From: a virus
DNA: 36,904 nt
Strand: one strand, 5' to 3'
Virus record (IMG/VR): IMGVR_UViG_3300024346_000225
Coordinates: 1-36,904 of that record
Positions 30,083 through 36,676 of this stretch are shown one piece after another. Position numbers and translations under genes: made by a program. Below the pieces are notes generated by a model. That model saw nothing but the letters and a program-made list of their open reading frames with translations, was not told where the DNA came from and did not search any database. The first letter of the stretch is position 1. Every line of letters starts with the position of its first letter.

Positions 30083-30253
30083 ATGAACATTTTAGAGCGA
30101 TTTGAAATAGCTGTTAAAGAGTCACTGAAATTGCATGAAGAGCTGGCAAATCAAGGCCATGATATTGGCGCTGTTGAGGCCACTAAAGCAACTTTGCGAA
30201 TAATTGAAACACTGAAAAACGAGGACAAACCAAATGAATTACACTCAATATAA
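30083..30253 (+). CDS. Hypothetical helical protein (56 aa)
   Basis: A small frame in the early cluster. ATG 30083 has AAAGG 8 bases upstream; ATG 30077 overlaps the previous stop but is too close to that site. The product begins MNILERFEIAVKESLKLHEELANQG and stays helical to the end. No family is recognised. It overlaps the next gene by 20 bases. Confidence 0.55.
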   Translation: MNILERFEIAVKESLKLHEELANQGHDIGAVEATKATLRIIETLKNEDKPNELHSI

Positions 30254-30401
30254 AAATTACACCATTTACGAGACCGGCAACTCACTATTCAAGTTTGCAT
30301 TCGTTAGTGATAGCTACTCTCACGGGAATGACCAGCAGGGCCATGCAGATTCACTAGAGCAGGCACACCAGAAAATCGACGAATTGGAGGCATCAAAATG
30401 A
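30234..30401 (+). CDS. Hypothetical small protein (55 aa)
   Basis: The frame starts at ATG 30234, after GAGGA, and its stop overlaps the next start (ATGA). The product has YTIYETGNSLFKFAF (a beta hairpin-like stretch), then QQGHADSLEQAHQKIDELEASK, an acidic helix with histidines. No family is recognised. Confidence 0.55.
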   Translation: MNYTQYKNYTIYETGNSLFKFAFVSDSYSHGNDQQGHADSLEQAHQKIDELEASK

Positions 30402-30754
30402 ACACTGCACATTGCCCAAATTGCAAAAGCATTGGCACTAAATACGACTCGAATCACAATTGTCTGAACTGCAGTCACAAAGTATGGTTTGATGATTTCG
30501 GCGGCATCACGCACATCGAGTTAACGCAGTACACCGACAAAAACGAAATGACACGGTACCGCGCAAATGAGGTGCCAGCTAATACGAACGGGCCAAGACT
30601 AAGAATTGACTCGCTCATGTATAAGACGGCACTAAAGAGGGCGCAAGCAAGCGCCAAAACGCTAGAAGTCGAGGTAGTAGACTTGACACACAAATCAGAG
30701 CTGCACAGCGCTTACACGCTAGAACAGGCTCACGCATTAATGGTAAAGGGGTGA
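30398..30754 (+). CDS. Hypothetical protein with N-terminal zinc ribbon
   Basis: A 118-residue protein. HCPNCKSIGTKYDSNHNCLNCSHK (5-28) holds two C-x2-C pairs (C6/C9 and C22/C25) and is likely a zinc ribbon. The rest has FDDFGGITHIELTQY and a long helix (RIDSLMYKTALKRAQASAKTL), followed by a mixed C-terminus. It may bind nucleic acid or act as an adaptor. No family is recognised. Confidence 0.6.
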   Translation: MNTAHCPNCKSIGTKYDSNHNCLNCSHKVWFDDFGGITHIELTQYTDKNEMTRYRANEVPANTNGPRLRIDSLMYKTALKRAQASAKTLEVEVVDLTHKSELHSAYTLEQAHALMVKG

Positions 30755-30757
30755 TTT

Positions 30758-30964
30758 ATGAATAACATGCAATCAGTACTAAACGACATCATTGAAATGT
30801 CAAAAGAGTTGCTTTTACTACGCGACGAGAATCGCGAGATTAAATCAAAATACGAAGCGGTCGTCGCAGAACTAGAGGCCGCGCAAGGTGAGATTAATGA
30901 AAATCGCGAGCAAATATTAGTGCTATGCGAAACAATAGAGCTGTTAATGGATGGCGAGCTATGA
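30758..30964 (+). CDS. Small coiled-coil protein
   Basis: A 68-residue, almost wholly helical protein with heptad-like leucines (NDIIEMSKELLLLRDENREIKSKYEAVV and ELEAAQGEINENREQILVLCETIELL). It could form a dimer or trimer. The stop overlaps the next gene's start (ATGA). No family is recognised. Confidence 0.6.
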   Translation: MNNMQSVLNDIIEMSKELLLLRDENREIKSKYEAVVAELEAAQGEINENREQILVLCETIELLMDGEL

Positions 30965-31041
30965 ACACTTTAATGTACATCCTACTCGCAATTTTAATCG
31001 GGTCACTACTGGCTATGTGGCTCGTGAGAGGTGGAAAATGA
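30961..31041 (+). CDS. Tiny transmembrane peptide (26 aa)
   Basis: The product is nearly one membrane helix: MNTLMYILLAILIGSLLAMW followed by LVRGGK. Starts and stops overlap both neighbours by 4 bases (ATGA). Very small, but the hydrophobic content and the coupling suggest a real product. Confidence 0.55.
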   Translation: MNTLMYILLAILIGSLLAMWLVRGGK

Positions 31042-31202
31042 AAACCAGATTCAGGTATTGGAATTGGTCTAACATGATACCAATTGCGATTGGCGCCATT
31101 ATCCTAACTGTAGCACTATGCTACACGGTGGGAAAAGCAAGAGAATTCGAACGAAACAGCATTTGCAACATTTCAATAGTCGATGATATTTGTGGGAGAT
31201 AA
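31038..31202 (+). CDS. Small membrane protein (54 aa)
   Basis: ATG 31038 follows AGAGGTGG. An N-terminal basic and aromatic segment (TRFRYWNWSNM) precedes one hydrophobic helix (IPIAIGAIILTVALCYTVG), then a polar tail with two cysteines (SICNISIVDDICGR). It pairs with the preceding tiny membrane peptide. A longer frame starting at 30951 exists but would overlap it; ATG 31038 has the better ribosome site. Confidence 0.6.
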   Translation: MKTRFRYWNWSNMIPIAIGAIILTVALCYTVGKAREFERNSICNISIVDDICGR

Positions 31203-31208
31203 AGTTTA

Positions 31209-31499
31209 ATGAATGTGAGAATAGTTTGTGCGGCAAATCAATACACAACAGAGGAAGGCGAAACGTTTTTATTAATTGGCGCTAGGCATTGGGATAACCA
31301 CATGAGAAAGCAGGCTGCAATTATCGAAAAGTGCCGAGGCGTTAAAATACACAATGGAACAAACGAGGTGCAGGGATTCATTGACCAATTTGGCAGCTTC
31401 TATAATCGAAAATTGGCGTGGTTAATAGCTGAAAATGAGGGGCAGATTATTAGAGGTGTCGGTTCTGATGGGAAGCTCTATTCTGAGAACCTATACTAA
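31209..31499 (+). CDS. Hypothetical phage protein of GF(I/V)DQFG family
   Basis: A 96-residue protein with EVQGFIDQFGSFYNRKLAWLIAENEGQI (about 53-80), a motif that recurs in many phage small proteins (GF..(Q/R)(F/Y)G.F..R..A). The N-terminus is alpha/beta (VRIVCAANQYTTEEGETFLLIGARHWD). The function is unknown. A strong terminator follows its stop. Confidence 0.65.
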   Translation: MNVRIVCAANQYTTEEGETFLLIGARHWDNHMRKQAAIIEKCRGVKIHNGTNEVQGFIDQFGSFYNRKLAWLIAENEGQIIRGVGSDGKLYSENLY

Positions 31500-31501
31500 A
31501 T

Positions 31502-31531
31502 AAAAAGGCACCCATTAGGTGCCTTTGTTTT
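31502..31531 (+). terminator. Intrinsic terminator ending the first rightward early operon
   Basis: AAAGGCACC (31504-31512), CATTA loop, GGTGCCTTT (31518-31526), then GTTTT. The A-rich lead-in and T tail are symmetrical, so it can work both ways. It starts three bases after the stop of the last gene. Confidence 0.88.
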
Positions 31532-31533
31532 AT

Positions 31534-31719
31534 CTAGTTCATACCCCACGCATTTACTAGTGAAAAACCATCATACCACCGATACCCGCCTAATCTAATT
31601 CAAATAATCTGAACGTACCTTCAAAATGTTTCAACTAGATAATTGTATATTGTGTATAAAACGTATAATTTGTAGTGTACTATTAACCCACCAAATCAAC
31701 GAACAGAAGCGAGAACGAA
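31534..31719 (+). promoter_or_regulatory. Promoter region for the second rightward early operon
   Basis: No gene is seen. Near the end are GTATA motifs at nine-base steps (31645-31649, 31654-31658, 31663-31667), then TGTAGTGTACT and the leader CAACGAACAGAAGCGAGAACGAA before ATG 31720. Candidate boxes are TTGTGT (31650-31655), 17 bases, TAGTGT (31673-31678), aligned with TAGTAT in the other copies; TATAAT at 31664-31669 is another possible -10. The GTATA repeats could be a regulator site. Confidence 0.5.
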
Positions 31720-31863
31720 ATGACTAAATCGGAGCTAGAAGAAAGAATCGCAAAACTTGAGGAAAAAAATAAGGATGCATTTTTAGTGGATGATAAAGAT
31801 GAGGTGGTGGCCTTCTATGCTGGTCAGTTAAAAATCCTTCGCGAATGGCTGGAAACTAAATGA
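31720..31863 (+). CDS. Hypothetical small helical protein (47 aa)
   Basis: The first gene after the promoter region, led by GCGAGAACGAA. The product is charged and helical (KSELEERIAKLEEKNKDAF, then VVAFYAGQLKILREWLETK). The stop overlaps the HTH gene start by 4 bases (ATGA). No family is recognised. Confidence 0.6.
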   Translation: MTKSELEERIAKLEEKNKDAFLVDDKDEVVAFYAGQLKILREWLETK

Positions 31864-32021
31864 CACTATCGGAACATATAAAGCGCTTAGAGCCTAGGCT
31901 TAACGTAACGCGCCTAGCTGAGTTTTGCGGCTTAGCTAGGGCAACACTAAACAACAAATTCAATCGTTCGCCTGAGCTGATTACGCAGCTTGTGAGTGAG
32001 TGGCAGGAGTCAGTGAAATGA
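31860..32021 (+). CDS. Small HTH protein (Cro-like size)
   Basis: A 53-residue protein made almost wholly of a helix-turn-helix: LNVTRLAEFCGLARATLNNKFNRS (about 14-37), then helices SPELITQLVSEWQESV. It is short like small phage regulators and is the second gene of its operon. It may bind the palindrome at 29660 or the GTATA repeats upstream. It overlaps the next gene by 4 bases. Confidence 0.65.
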   Translation: MTLSEHIKRLEPRLNVTRLAEFCGLARATLNNKFNRSPELITQLVSEWQESVK

Positions 32022-32395
32022 ACTATTCAGAAAAGAGTGATTTTGAAATAAACGTAGAGGTTGCGAAAAAATACTTGCCATGCGATTACTACATAAACCA
32101 AGCGCGGAATACAGTCGATTTGATTTCAATGCAAATGTATTTGGGGCCGCATGGAGAGCCGGACGAACGAGAAGTAAAGTATGGTGAATTCAACCCAACT
32201 GGGTCATGGGCAGATATTGGCCCGATAATTGAGAAGTATGGGATTGATATTGAATGGCCGGAAGTGCATTTAGGCTCAGTAGGATCATGCAAAAAATATA
32301 GACGTGGTGACGCTGATATAATTGTTGAATTTAAACTAAAATCACAAGCACTGAGAACGGCGGCAATCGTATTTTTAATGATGGAGGTGGAGTGA
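32018..32395 (+). CDS. ninX: NinX-like protein (DUF2591)
   Basis: A 125-residue protein. The start at ATG 32018 overlaps the previous stop; a longer form from 32000 lies in the HTH gene. NinX landmarks are the N-terminal MNYSEKSDFEINVEVAKKYL, the middle FNPTGSWADIGPIIEKYGIDI (about 67-87) and the end LRTAAIVFLMMEVE. Members occur in lambdoid nin regions and other phages; the function is unknown. It overlaps the next start by one base (TGATG). Confidence 0.85.
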   Translation: MNYSEKSDFEINVEVAKKYLPCDYYINQARNTVDLISMQMYLGPHGEPDEREVKYGEFNPTGSWADIGPIIEKYGIDIEWPEVHLGSVGSCKKYRRGDADIIVEFKLKSQALRTAAIVFLMMEVE

Positions 32396-32619
32396 TGGGC
32401 GCAACAAATAATCAAATAGAGTTAATAGAAATTCTTTTGGAGACTGGCGCAACAATGGAGTGTGATGACAAAGGAAATCCTGATACATCATTTTATGACT
32501 CGGTAGAGCTGGCCGATAAATTTATAAAAAAATGGGGGAATTTGGCTAGGTCACCATCATTCAAAACAAAAAGGCCACCAAAGAGATTTATGAATTGGTA
32601 TGACTGCCCAAAGAGTTAA
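32395..32619 (+). CDS. Hypothetical basic protein
   Basis: A 74-residue protein starting at ATG 32395 behind GGAGGTGG. It begins with an acidic helix (NNQIELIEILLETGATMECDDKG) and ends basic (RSPSFKTKRPPKRFMNWYD). No family is recognised. It is the last gene before the 570-bp non-coding region. Confidence 0.6.
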   Translation: MGATNNQIELIEILLETGATMECDDKGNPDTSFYDSVELADKFIKKWGNLARSPSFKTKRPPKRFMNWYDCPKS

Positions 32620-32629
32620 TCATATAAAC

Positions 32630-32657
32630 TTGCAAGCTAACTAGGCTTTGCTATAAT
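32630..32657 (+). promoter_or_regulatory. Strong sigma70-type promoter of candidate small RNA
   Basis: TTGCAA (32630-32635), 16 bases, TATAAT (32652-32657). It starts 11 bases after the last gene's stop, and no coding start follows for 530 bases. The expected transcript start is near 32664. Confidence 0.7.
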
Positions 32658-32663
32658 ACTAAG

Positions 32664-32804
32664 TAGGCGTGTGGAAACGTCTTTAGAAATGGTTTATAAG
32701 TTAGGAAAGGTTATTTAGTAACAGGTTCAGAGGCTTTGGGTTTATACCTAACTTCCCTGACCAGCCTTTTCCAACTGGGCTTGTTAACTAAATAGCCTTT
32801 TTTT
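32664..32804 (+). ncRNA. Candidate small RNA with pseudoknot-capable terminator fold
   Basis: About 140 nt from promoter to terminator. A 5' hairpin pairs GGCGT (32666-32670) with ACGTC (32677-32681). The long stem GGTTATTTAGTAACA (32709-32723) with TGTTAACTAAATAGCC (32782-32797) has 15 pairs with one bulge and is followed by seven T (32798-32804). Inside it, AGGCT (32731-32735) pairs with AGCCT (32763-32767) and GGG (32738-32740) with CCC (32755-32757). The remaining apical loop contains CCTAACTT (32747-32754), exactly complementary to AAGTTAGG (32698-32705) upstream. The order makes a pseudoknot or an alternative fold. No family is recognised. Confidence 0.65.
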
Positions 32805-33192
32805 ATGCCCGAAAATCTAAGATATACGAGAACTTCCTTTTGGAATGTGAGAGTTATAAAGATTAGTACGGCACCCTTCTAAATACCCTCCACAAGCCCT
32901 GAATCATTCATTACGGGCGAGACACAGTAAAAAGCTAGTCCCGTAGCACGTCAAAGCTTGCGACATTAAAGAAGCAATAAAGATACACCTACCAATCAAA
33001 TGACGTTTAAGAGCGCGGATAAACAGCGGTAAAGTCATGGTAATGAGGTCTGGGCGTCCCTACAAGGATTTGTGAAACGTCGCTGATACTATTTGATTGG
33101 TTTGTAATGCGAAGGTCGGTAAATTGGTTGGTTAAGCTTAGTAAACCATCCATGACAATCCGCTCTTAATTGACAACTATGGAAAAAATAAA
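32805..33192. other. Structured non-coding segment, candidate replication origin
   Basis: No gene is seen in 388 bases. Structures: TACGGG (32912-32917) with CCCGTA (32940-32945); an 18-bp stem made of ACCAATCAAAT-GACGTTT (32991-33008) and AAACGTC (33075-33081) plus ATTTGATTGGT (33091-33101), with nine unpaired bases on one side; TTAAGAGCG..GAT (33008-33020) against ATCCGCTCTTAA (33158-33169), which would compete with it; and TGGTTGGTT (33125-33133) with AACCATCCA (33144-33152), one mismatch. The segment lies directly before the replication genes. It could be an origin, a second RNA, or a long 5' leader. Confidence 0.5.
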
Positions 33193-33441
33193 ATGCTACC
33201 AGAAACACACCACCAATTAGACGAAAAATGGCTAACAGAAAAGTTTAACGAACTAATTGGAATAACAGGAATAAATCACGCAAAAGCAGTGGCAGATAGG
33301 TATTCCATCGTCTACGCTGATACTTTCGAGAAAGAAACATTAGGACACAAGAAGCACAACAAAGCACGACATGAGGCTAATCAACGGCTAGTAAAGCTGT
33401 TTAAATCACTAGCGGCAAAGCCAATACAGCCAACCGCTTAA
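33193..33441 (+). CDS. Hypothetical protein before helicase
   Basis: An 82-residue basic protein: LPETHHQLDEKWLTEKFNELIG, then a histidine- and lysine-rich segment (LGHKKHNKARHEANQRLVKLFKS). GGAAAA lies 8 bases before ATG. The basic helical character and its place suggest a DNA-binding or replication accessory protein; no family is recognised. Confidence 0.6.
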   Translation: MLPETHHQLDEKWLTEKFNELIGITGINHAKAVADRYSIVYADTFEKETLGHKKHNKARHEANQRLVKLFKSLAAKPIQPTA

Positions 33442-33475
33442 ACCAATCCTAATTTGCATCTTGCAAGGGGAAATC

Positions 33476-34981
33476 ATGAAATTTGAAGATTTACGACCGC
33501 ACCAGCAAAAAGCCATTCAAATGCTACGCAAAGAATGGAAAGTAAAAAGAACACACCAAGTAAGCGCGCCAGTGGCATTCGGAAAAACAGCCACAGCCGC
33601 ATACCTAGCAAAGTCATTTTCAGACCGAGGTAAGCGTGTTCTGTTCGTTGCGCCATACACTATCCTGGTGACTCAAACATCGGACCGTTTTCAAGAGTAC
33701 GGACTAGATAAGCCCGGAATAATTTGGCGGGACCACCCGGACTATAACCCAAACGCAATGGTCCAGATAGCGAGCGCAGACACACTCATACGTCGAGACT
33801 TTCCAGAAAATATAGATTTAATGATTGTCGATGAAAATCATATACGACGCATAAAATTACTAGAAATCATAGAAAATGCAGATTTCCCGGTGGTTGGGTT
33901 AAGTGGGACCCCATTTACACCATGGCTTGGTAAATATTACGATAACTTTGTGAAGCCATGCACTATGCGCGAGCTAATAAACTCCGGGTATCTTTCAGAA
34001 TATGACTTTTATGCGCCAATTAAGCCCGACGTTACCGGGGTAAAGGTCACAAATACAGCCGGGTTTGGAATGGATTACAAGGAACAGGAAGTAGCGGAAA
34101 TCATGGGCGATGCTAAAATTGTAGGAAATATCGTACAAAATTGGCTTGAAAATGGTGAGGACCGCCCAACGATCGCATTTTGCTGCAATGTTGCCCATGC
34201 AAACCACATCACGAACGGCTTCAATAGTGCAGGCGTAGCGTGCGAGGTTATGACCGCAAAAACACCACACGAAGAGCGACAAGAAATTATCGGACGTTAT
34301 GAGCTAGGCATTACAAAGATAATCTGTAATGTTGGCGTATTAGTTGCTGGGTTCGACTCTGACGTTAGGTGTATAATTTACGCTAGACCTACTAAGTCAG
34401 AAATACGCTGGGTCCAGTGTATTGGCCGTGGACTTAGGACCGCACCAGGTAAAGATGTTTGTATTGTGTTCGACCATTCAGGGACCGTCCACCGCTTAGG
34501 ATACCCGGACCAGATAGAATATGACGAATTGAAAAGCGATAAGGACGGCAAAGACAAAGCCGAACAGATACGGCAGGAAATTGAGAAGCTAGAAAAGTCA
34601 CCAAAGGAATGCCCGAAGTGTAAATTTATGAAGCCGGTTGGTTCTCCACAGTGTCCAAAGTGTGGGTTTAAGCCATTAGGCGGTGAAGACGTTGAAACCG
34701 ACGAAACACGGCAAATTCAGAAGCTAAAGCAGAAGCTTGAAAAAAGCGAGATTCCAGAGCTTGACCGTCAAGCATTCTATTCTGAGTTATTAGGATATGC
34801 CCGCGAAATGACAGCAAAAGGAAAGCACTATTCGGAAGGATGGGCGGCTCATAAATATAAAGCTAAGTTTGGGACATGGCCTAATAAGCAGCAGAAATTT
34901 CCATCACCACCATCGATTCAAATGAGAAGCTGGATTAAGTCACAGCAAATTAGATACGCAAAATCGAGGACCAAAAAATGA
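33476..34981 (+). CDS. SF2 helicase with C-terminal zinc motif
   Basis: A 501-residue protein starting at ATG 33476 behind AAGGGGA; the frame reaches back to 33461 but without a better site. Motifs: Q-like LRPHQQKAI (6-14), motif I APVAFGKTATA (31-41), Ia VLFVAPY (55-61), II DENH (119-122), III SGTP (143-146), V VGVLVAGFD (286-294), VI QCIGRGLR (314-321). A zinc pair C379/C382 and C393/C396 follows, then a helical end with GWAAHKYKAKFGTWP, common in phage helicases. It likely unwinds DNA during replication or recombination. It overlaps the primase by 4 bases, suggesting that they act together. Confidence 0.9.
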   Translation: MKFEDLRPHQQKAIQMLRKEWKVKRTHQVSAPVAFGKTATAAYLAKSFSDRGKRVLFVAPYTILVTQTSDRFQEYGLDKPGIIWRDHPDYNPNAMVQIASADTLIRRDFPENIDLMIVDENHIRRIKLLEIIENADFPVVGLSGTPFTPWLGKYYDNFVKPCTMRELINSGYLSEYDFYAPIKPDVTGVKVTNTAGFGMDYKEQEVAEIMGDAKIVGNIVQNWLENGEDRPTIAFCCNVAHANHITNGFNSAGVACEVMTAKTPHEERQEIIGRYELGITKIICNVGVLVAGFDSDVRCIIYARPTKSEIRWVQCIGRGLRTAPGKDVCIVFDHSGTVHRLGYPDQIEYDELKSDKDGKDKAEQIRQEIEKLEKSPKECPKCKFMKPVGSPQCPKCGFKPLGGEDVETDETRQIQKLKQKLEKSEIPELDRQAFYSELLGYAREMTAKGKHYSEGWAAHKYKAKFGTWPNKQQKFPSPPSIQMRSWIKSQQIRYAKSRTKK

Positions 34982-35910
34982 AAACAATTGATTTTGTTAC
35001 TGGTAGATGGTCAGAAATTTTTGCCTATTACAATCTACCTCCCATAGATGCTCGAAATCATTACCGTGGCGAATGCCCAATGTGCAGCGGGAAAAGCAAA
35101 TTACGTGTTGATGATCTAGACGGATCTGGCTCATGGATATGTGTTTGCGGCTCCGGTGATGGGTGGTCACTGCTCACTCAGTCAACAGGGAAAGATTTTA
35201 GGACATTAGCAAAGGAAATAGATGAAGCCTTTGGCAACACTTTTGAAGGCGATTACCAGAAGCCAAAAGTAAACGACCGCTTAGTTAATACCGTGGCGCG
35301 CTTCCGGTCCATATCAAAAATAGAGGGAACCTTAGGGCAGGAATACCTAAACGGTCGCGGAATCACTCAAATGCCAACAGGTGGCGTCAAATACAGTGAG
35401 AGCGAGCATCACACAGACGCAGGCCGCAACTTTGGCGCAATGTATGCTATTGCATCAAATGAATACTCCGAAGCCATACAGCGTCATTTAACGTACCTAG
35501 ACGGTGACAAAAAAGCAGATATTGAACGCAATAAAAAAATGCTGTCACTTCAAGAGTACAGCGGATCAATTGCCGTTAAGTTATTTCCGGCTAGATCAAC
35601 TTTAGGCATAGCCGAGGGCATAGAAACTGCACTATCAGCACACCAGCTTTATAAGTTGCCGGTATGGTCCACACTAAACGCCAGTATTATGAAAAAGTTC
35701 AAGGCCCCGTCCGGGGTCGATACGTTGATGATATTTGCCGACAACGACGCAAACGGCACCGGACTAAATGCCGCATTCGAGTGCGGAAATAAAAATTTAC
35801 TTTCAAACAATGACGTAAACACAGTAGTTATTCGGTGGCCTAAGTTGCCAGATTTTAACGACATGCTACTGGATGGGTGTGACATTTTTGAATGGAAATT
35901 AACAAAGTAA
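34978..35910 (+). CDS. Zinc-binding TOPRIM primase
   Basis: A 310-residue protein. N-terminal zinc region: C33/C36 (GECPMCSG) and C55/C57 (WICVCGSGDGWSLL). The TOPRIM part shows E213 in LGIAEGIETALSA (209-221), D255/D257 in IFADNDANG (252-260) and a final PDFNDMLL (291-298). This is the layout of P4-alpha-type and other phage primases, without a helicase domain; the preceding SF2 protein supplies that. It makes RNA primers at the phage fork. No DnaB-type helicase or helicase loader was seen in the window. Confidence 0.9.
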   Translation: MKTIDFVTGRWSEIFAYYNLPPIDARNHYRGECPMCSGKSKLRVDDLDGSGSWICVCGSGDGWSLLTQSTGKDFRTLAKEIDEAFGNTFEGDYQKPKVNDRLVNTVARFRSISKIEGTLGQEYLNGRGITQMPTGGVKYSESEHHTDAGRNFGAMYAIASNEYSEAIQRHLTYLDGDKKADIERNKKMLSLQEYSGSIAVKLFPARSTLGIAEGIETALSAHQLYKLPVWSTLNASIMKKFKAPSGVDTLMIFADNDANGTGLNAAFECGNKNLLSNNDVNTVVIRWPKLPDFNDMLLDGCDIFEWKLTK

Positions 35911-35951
35911 CCGCTAATAACAAAACAATCTAATAGGGTTAGTGATGTCTA

Positions 35952-35980
35952 GTGACAAAGTGCATGTATAGAAGTATGCT
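35952..35980 (+). promoter_or_regulatory. Candidate promoter for the third early operon
   Basis: GTGACA (35952-35957), 17 bases, TATGCT (35975-35980), in the 99-base gap after the primase. Matches to consensus are moderate. It would drive the genes from 36010 across the join. Confidence 0.4.
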
Positions 35981-36009
35981 TGCAGTCCAACTAACGAAAG
36001 GGGAATGGG

Positions 36010-36207
36010 ATGAATGCTAGTGATTTTAATGAATGGTACGAAGTCGGGGTTTCGGTGATTCTAACTGATGATTTCGGAAAAGAGCACCAAACAAACACAA
36101 AATCTGAAGCGTGGGAGCTTGGTGATGGTAGTCCGGTAATTATGGTCGATGGTCGCTCAGGAGGCTATGACTTAAATCGAATAAAGGTTATGGAGTCGCA
36201 TAAATGA
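36010..36207 (+). CDS. Hypothetical small protein
   Basis: A 65-residue protein behind AAAGGGGAA. It looks beta-rich: EVGVSVILTDDFGKEHQTNTKS, then GDGSPVIMVDGRSGGYDLNRIKVM. It overlaps the next gene by 4 bases (ATGA). No family is recognised. Confidence 0.6.
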   Translation: MNASDFNEWYEVGVSVILTDDFGKEHQTNTKSEAWELGDGSPVIMVDGRSGGYDLNRIKVMESHK

Positions 36208-36365
36208 GCGTAATAAAATCAAACTTCACAACACGCATTAGCAATCACATACAAAAGGCAATACGCGAAGAGTCGGCGCGCACCGGTAAAAGCGTTAACC
36301 AAGTATCTGAAGAGGTTTACATTGCCGGTTTGCGCACACTCAGCATAGTAAAGGTGGATAGCTAA
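36204..36365 (+). CDS. Ribbon-helix-helix-like (Arc-type) DNA-binding protein
   Basis: A 53-residue protein with the layout of Arc: a short strand (SNFTTRIS), helix 1 (NHIQKAIREESARTG), turn KSVNQ, helix 2 (VSEEVYIAGLRTLSI). Arc-type proteins bind DNA as dimers with the N-terminal strands. In P22 Arc and Mnt control immunity genes; here it sits in an early operon and may repress it. Confidence 0.65.
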   Translation: MSVIKSNFTTRISNHIQKAIREESARTGKSVNQVSEEVYIAGLRTLSIVKVDS

Positions 36366-36366
36366 G

Positions 36367-36663
36367 ATGAATGAAAAGATGTTCAGCCATTTGACCACTT
36401 GTGATGACGTAAATTCAATAAAAGACGGCGATCTGCTTGTTATTCAGCGAAAGAGTGATAAGCGAAACATCATTGTACAGTGCAAAAAAATATTGAATCG
36501 ACGATCTGGCAATGAAGAGGTGTTAATTAGCCGCGGCAAAAACGACTACTTTATTTGGTCAATGTACAAAAATGGGGAAAGTTGGGTGTGGCGAGTATGG
36601 AATTTAGGTGGTGTTGAGCTGACCAATATCACCAATACTATGAATAATTTTCCACGCAATTAA
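36367..36663 (+). CDS. Hypothetical early protein
   Basis: A 98-residue protein with a small-barrel-like start (DGDLLVIQRKSDKRNIIVQCKKI), then SGNEEVLISRGKNDYFIWS and SWVWRVWNLGGVEL, alternating strands with many aromatics. The function is unknown. It follows the RHH gene by one base. Confidence 0.6.
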   Translation: MNEKMFSHLTTCDDVNSIKDGDLLVIQRKSDKRNIIVQCKKILNRRSGNEEVLISRGKNDYFIWSMYKNGESWVWRVWNLGGVELTNITNTMNNFPRN

Positions 36664-36676
36664 GGGGTGAGTGATA

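Noticed and set aside
32821-33192. Group I intron or hammerhead ribozyme
   Set aside because: Some short motifs look similar, but no convincing P/Q/R/S set or CUGAUGA...GAAA core was found by eye.
33170-33198. Promoter starting with TTGACA before the gene at 33193
   Set aside because: The expected -10 position falls on the start codon and has no TATAAT-like sequence.
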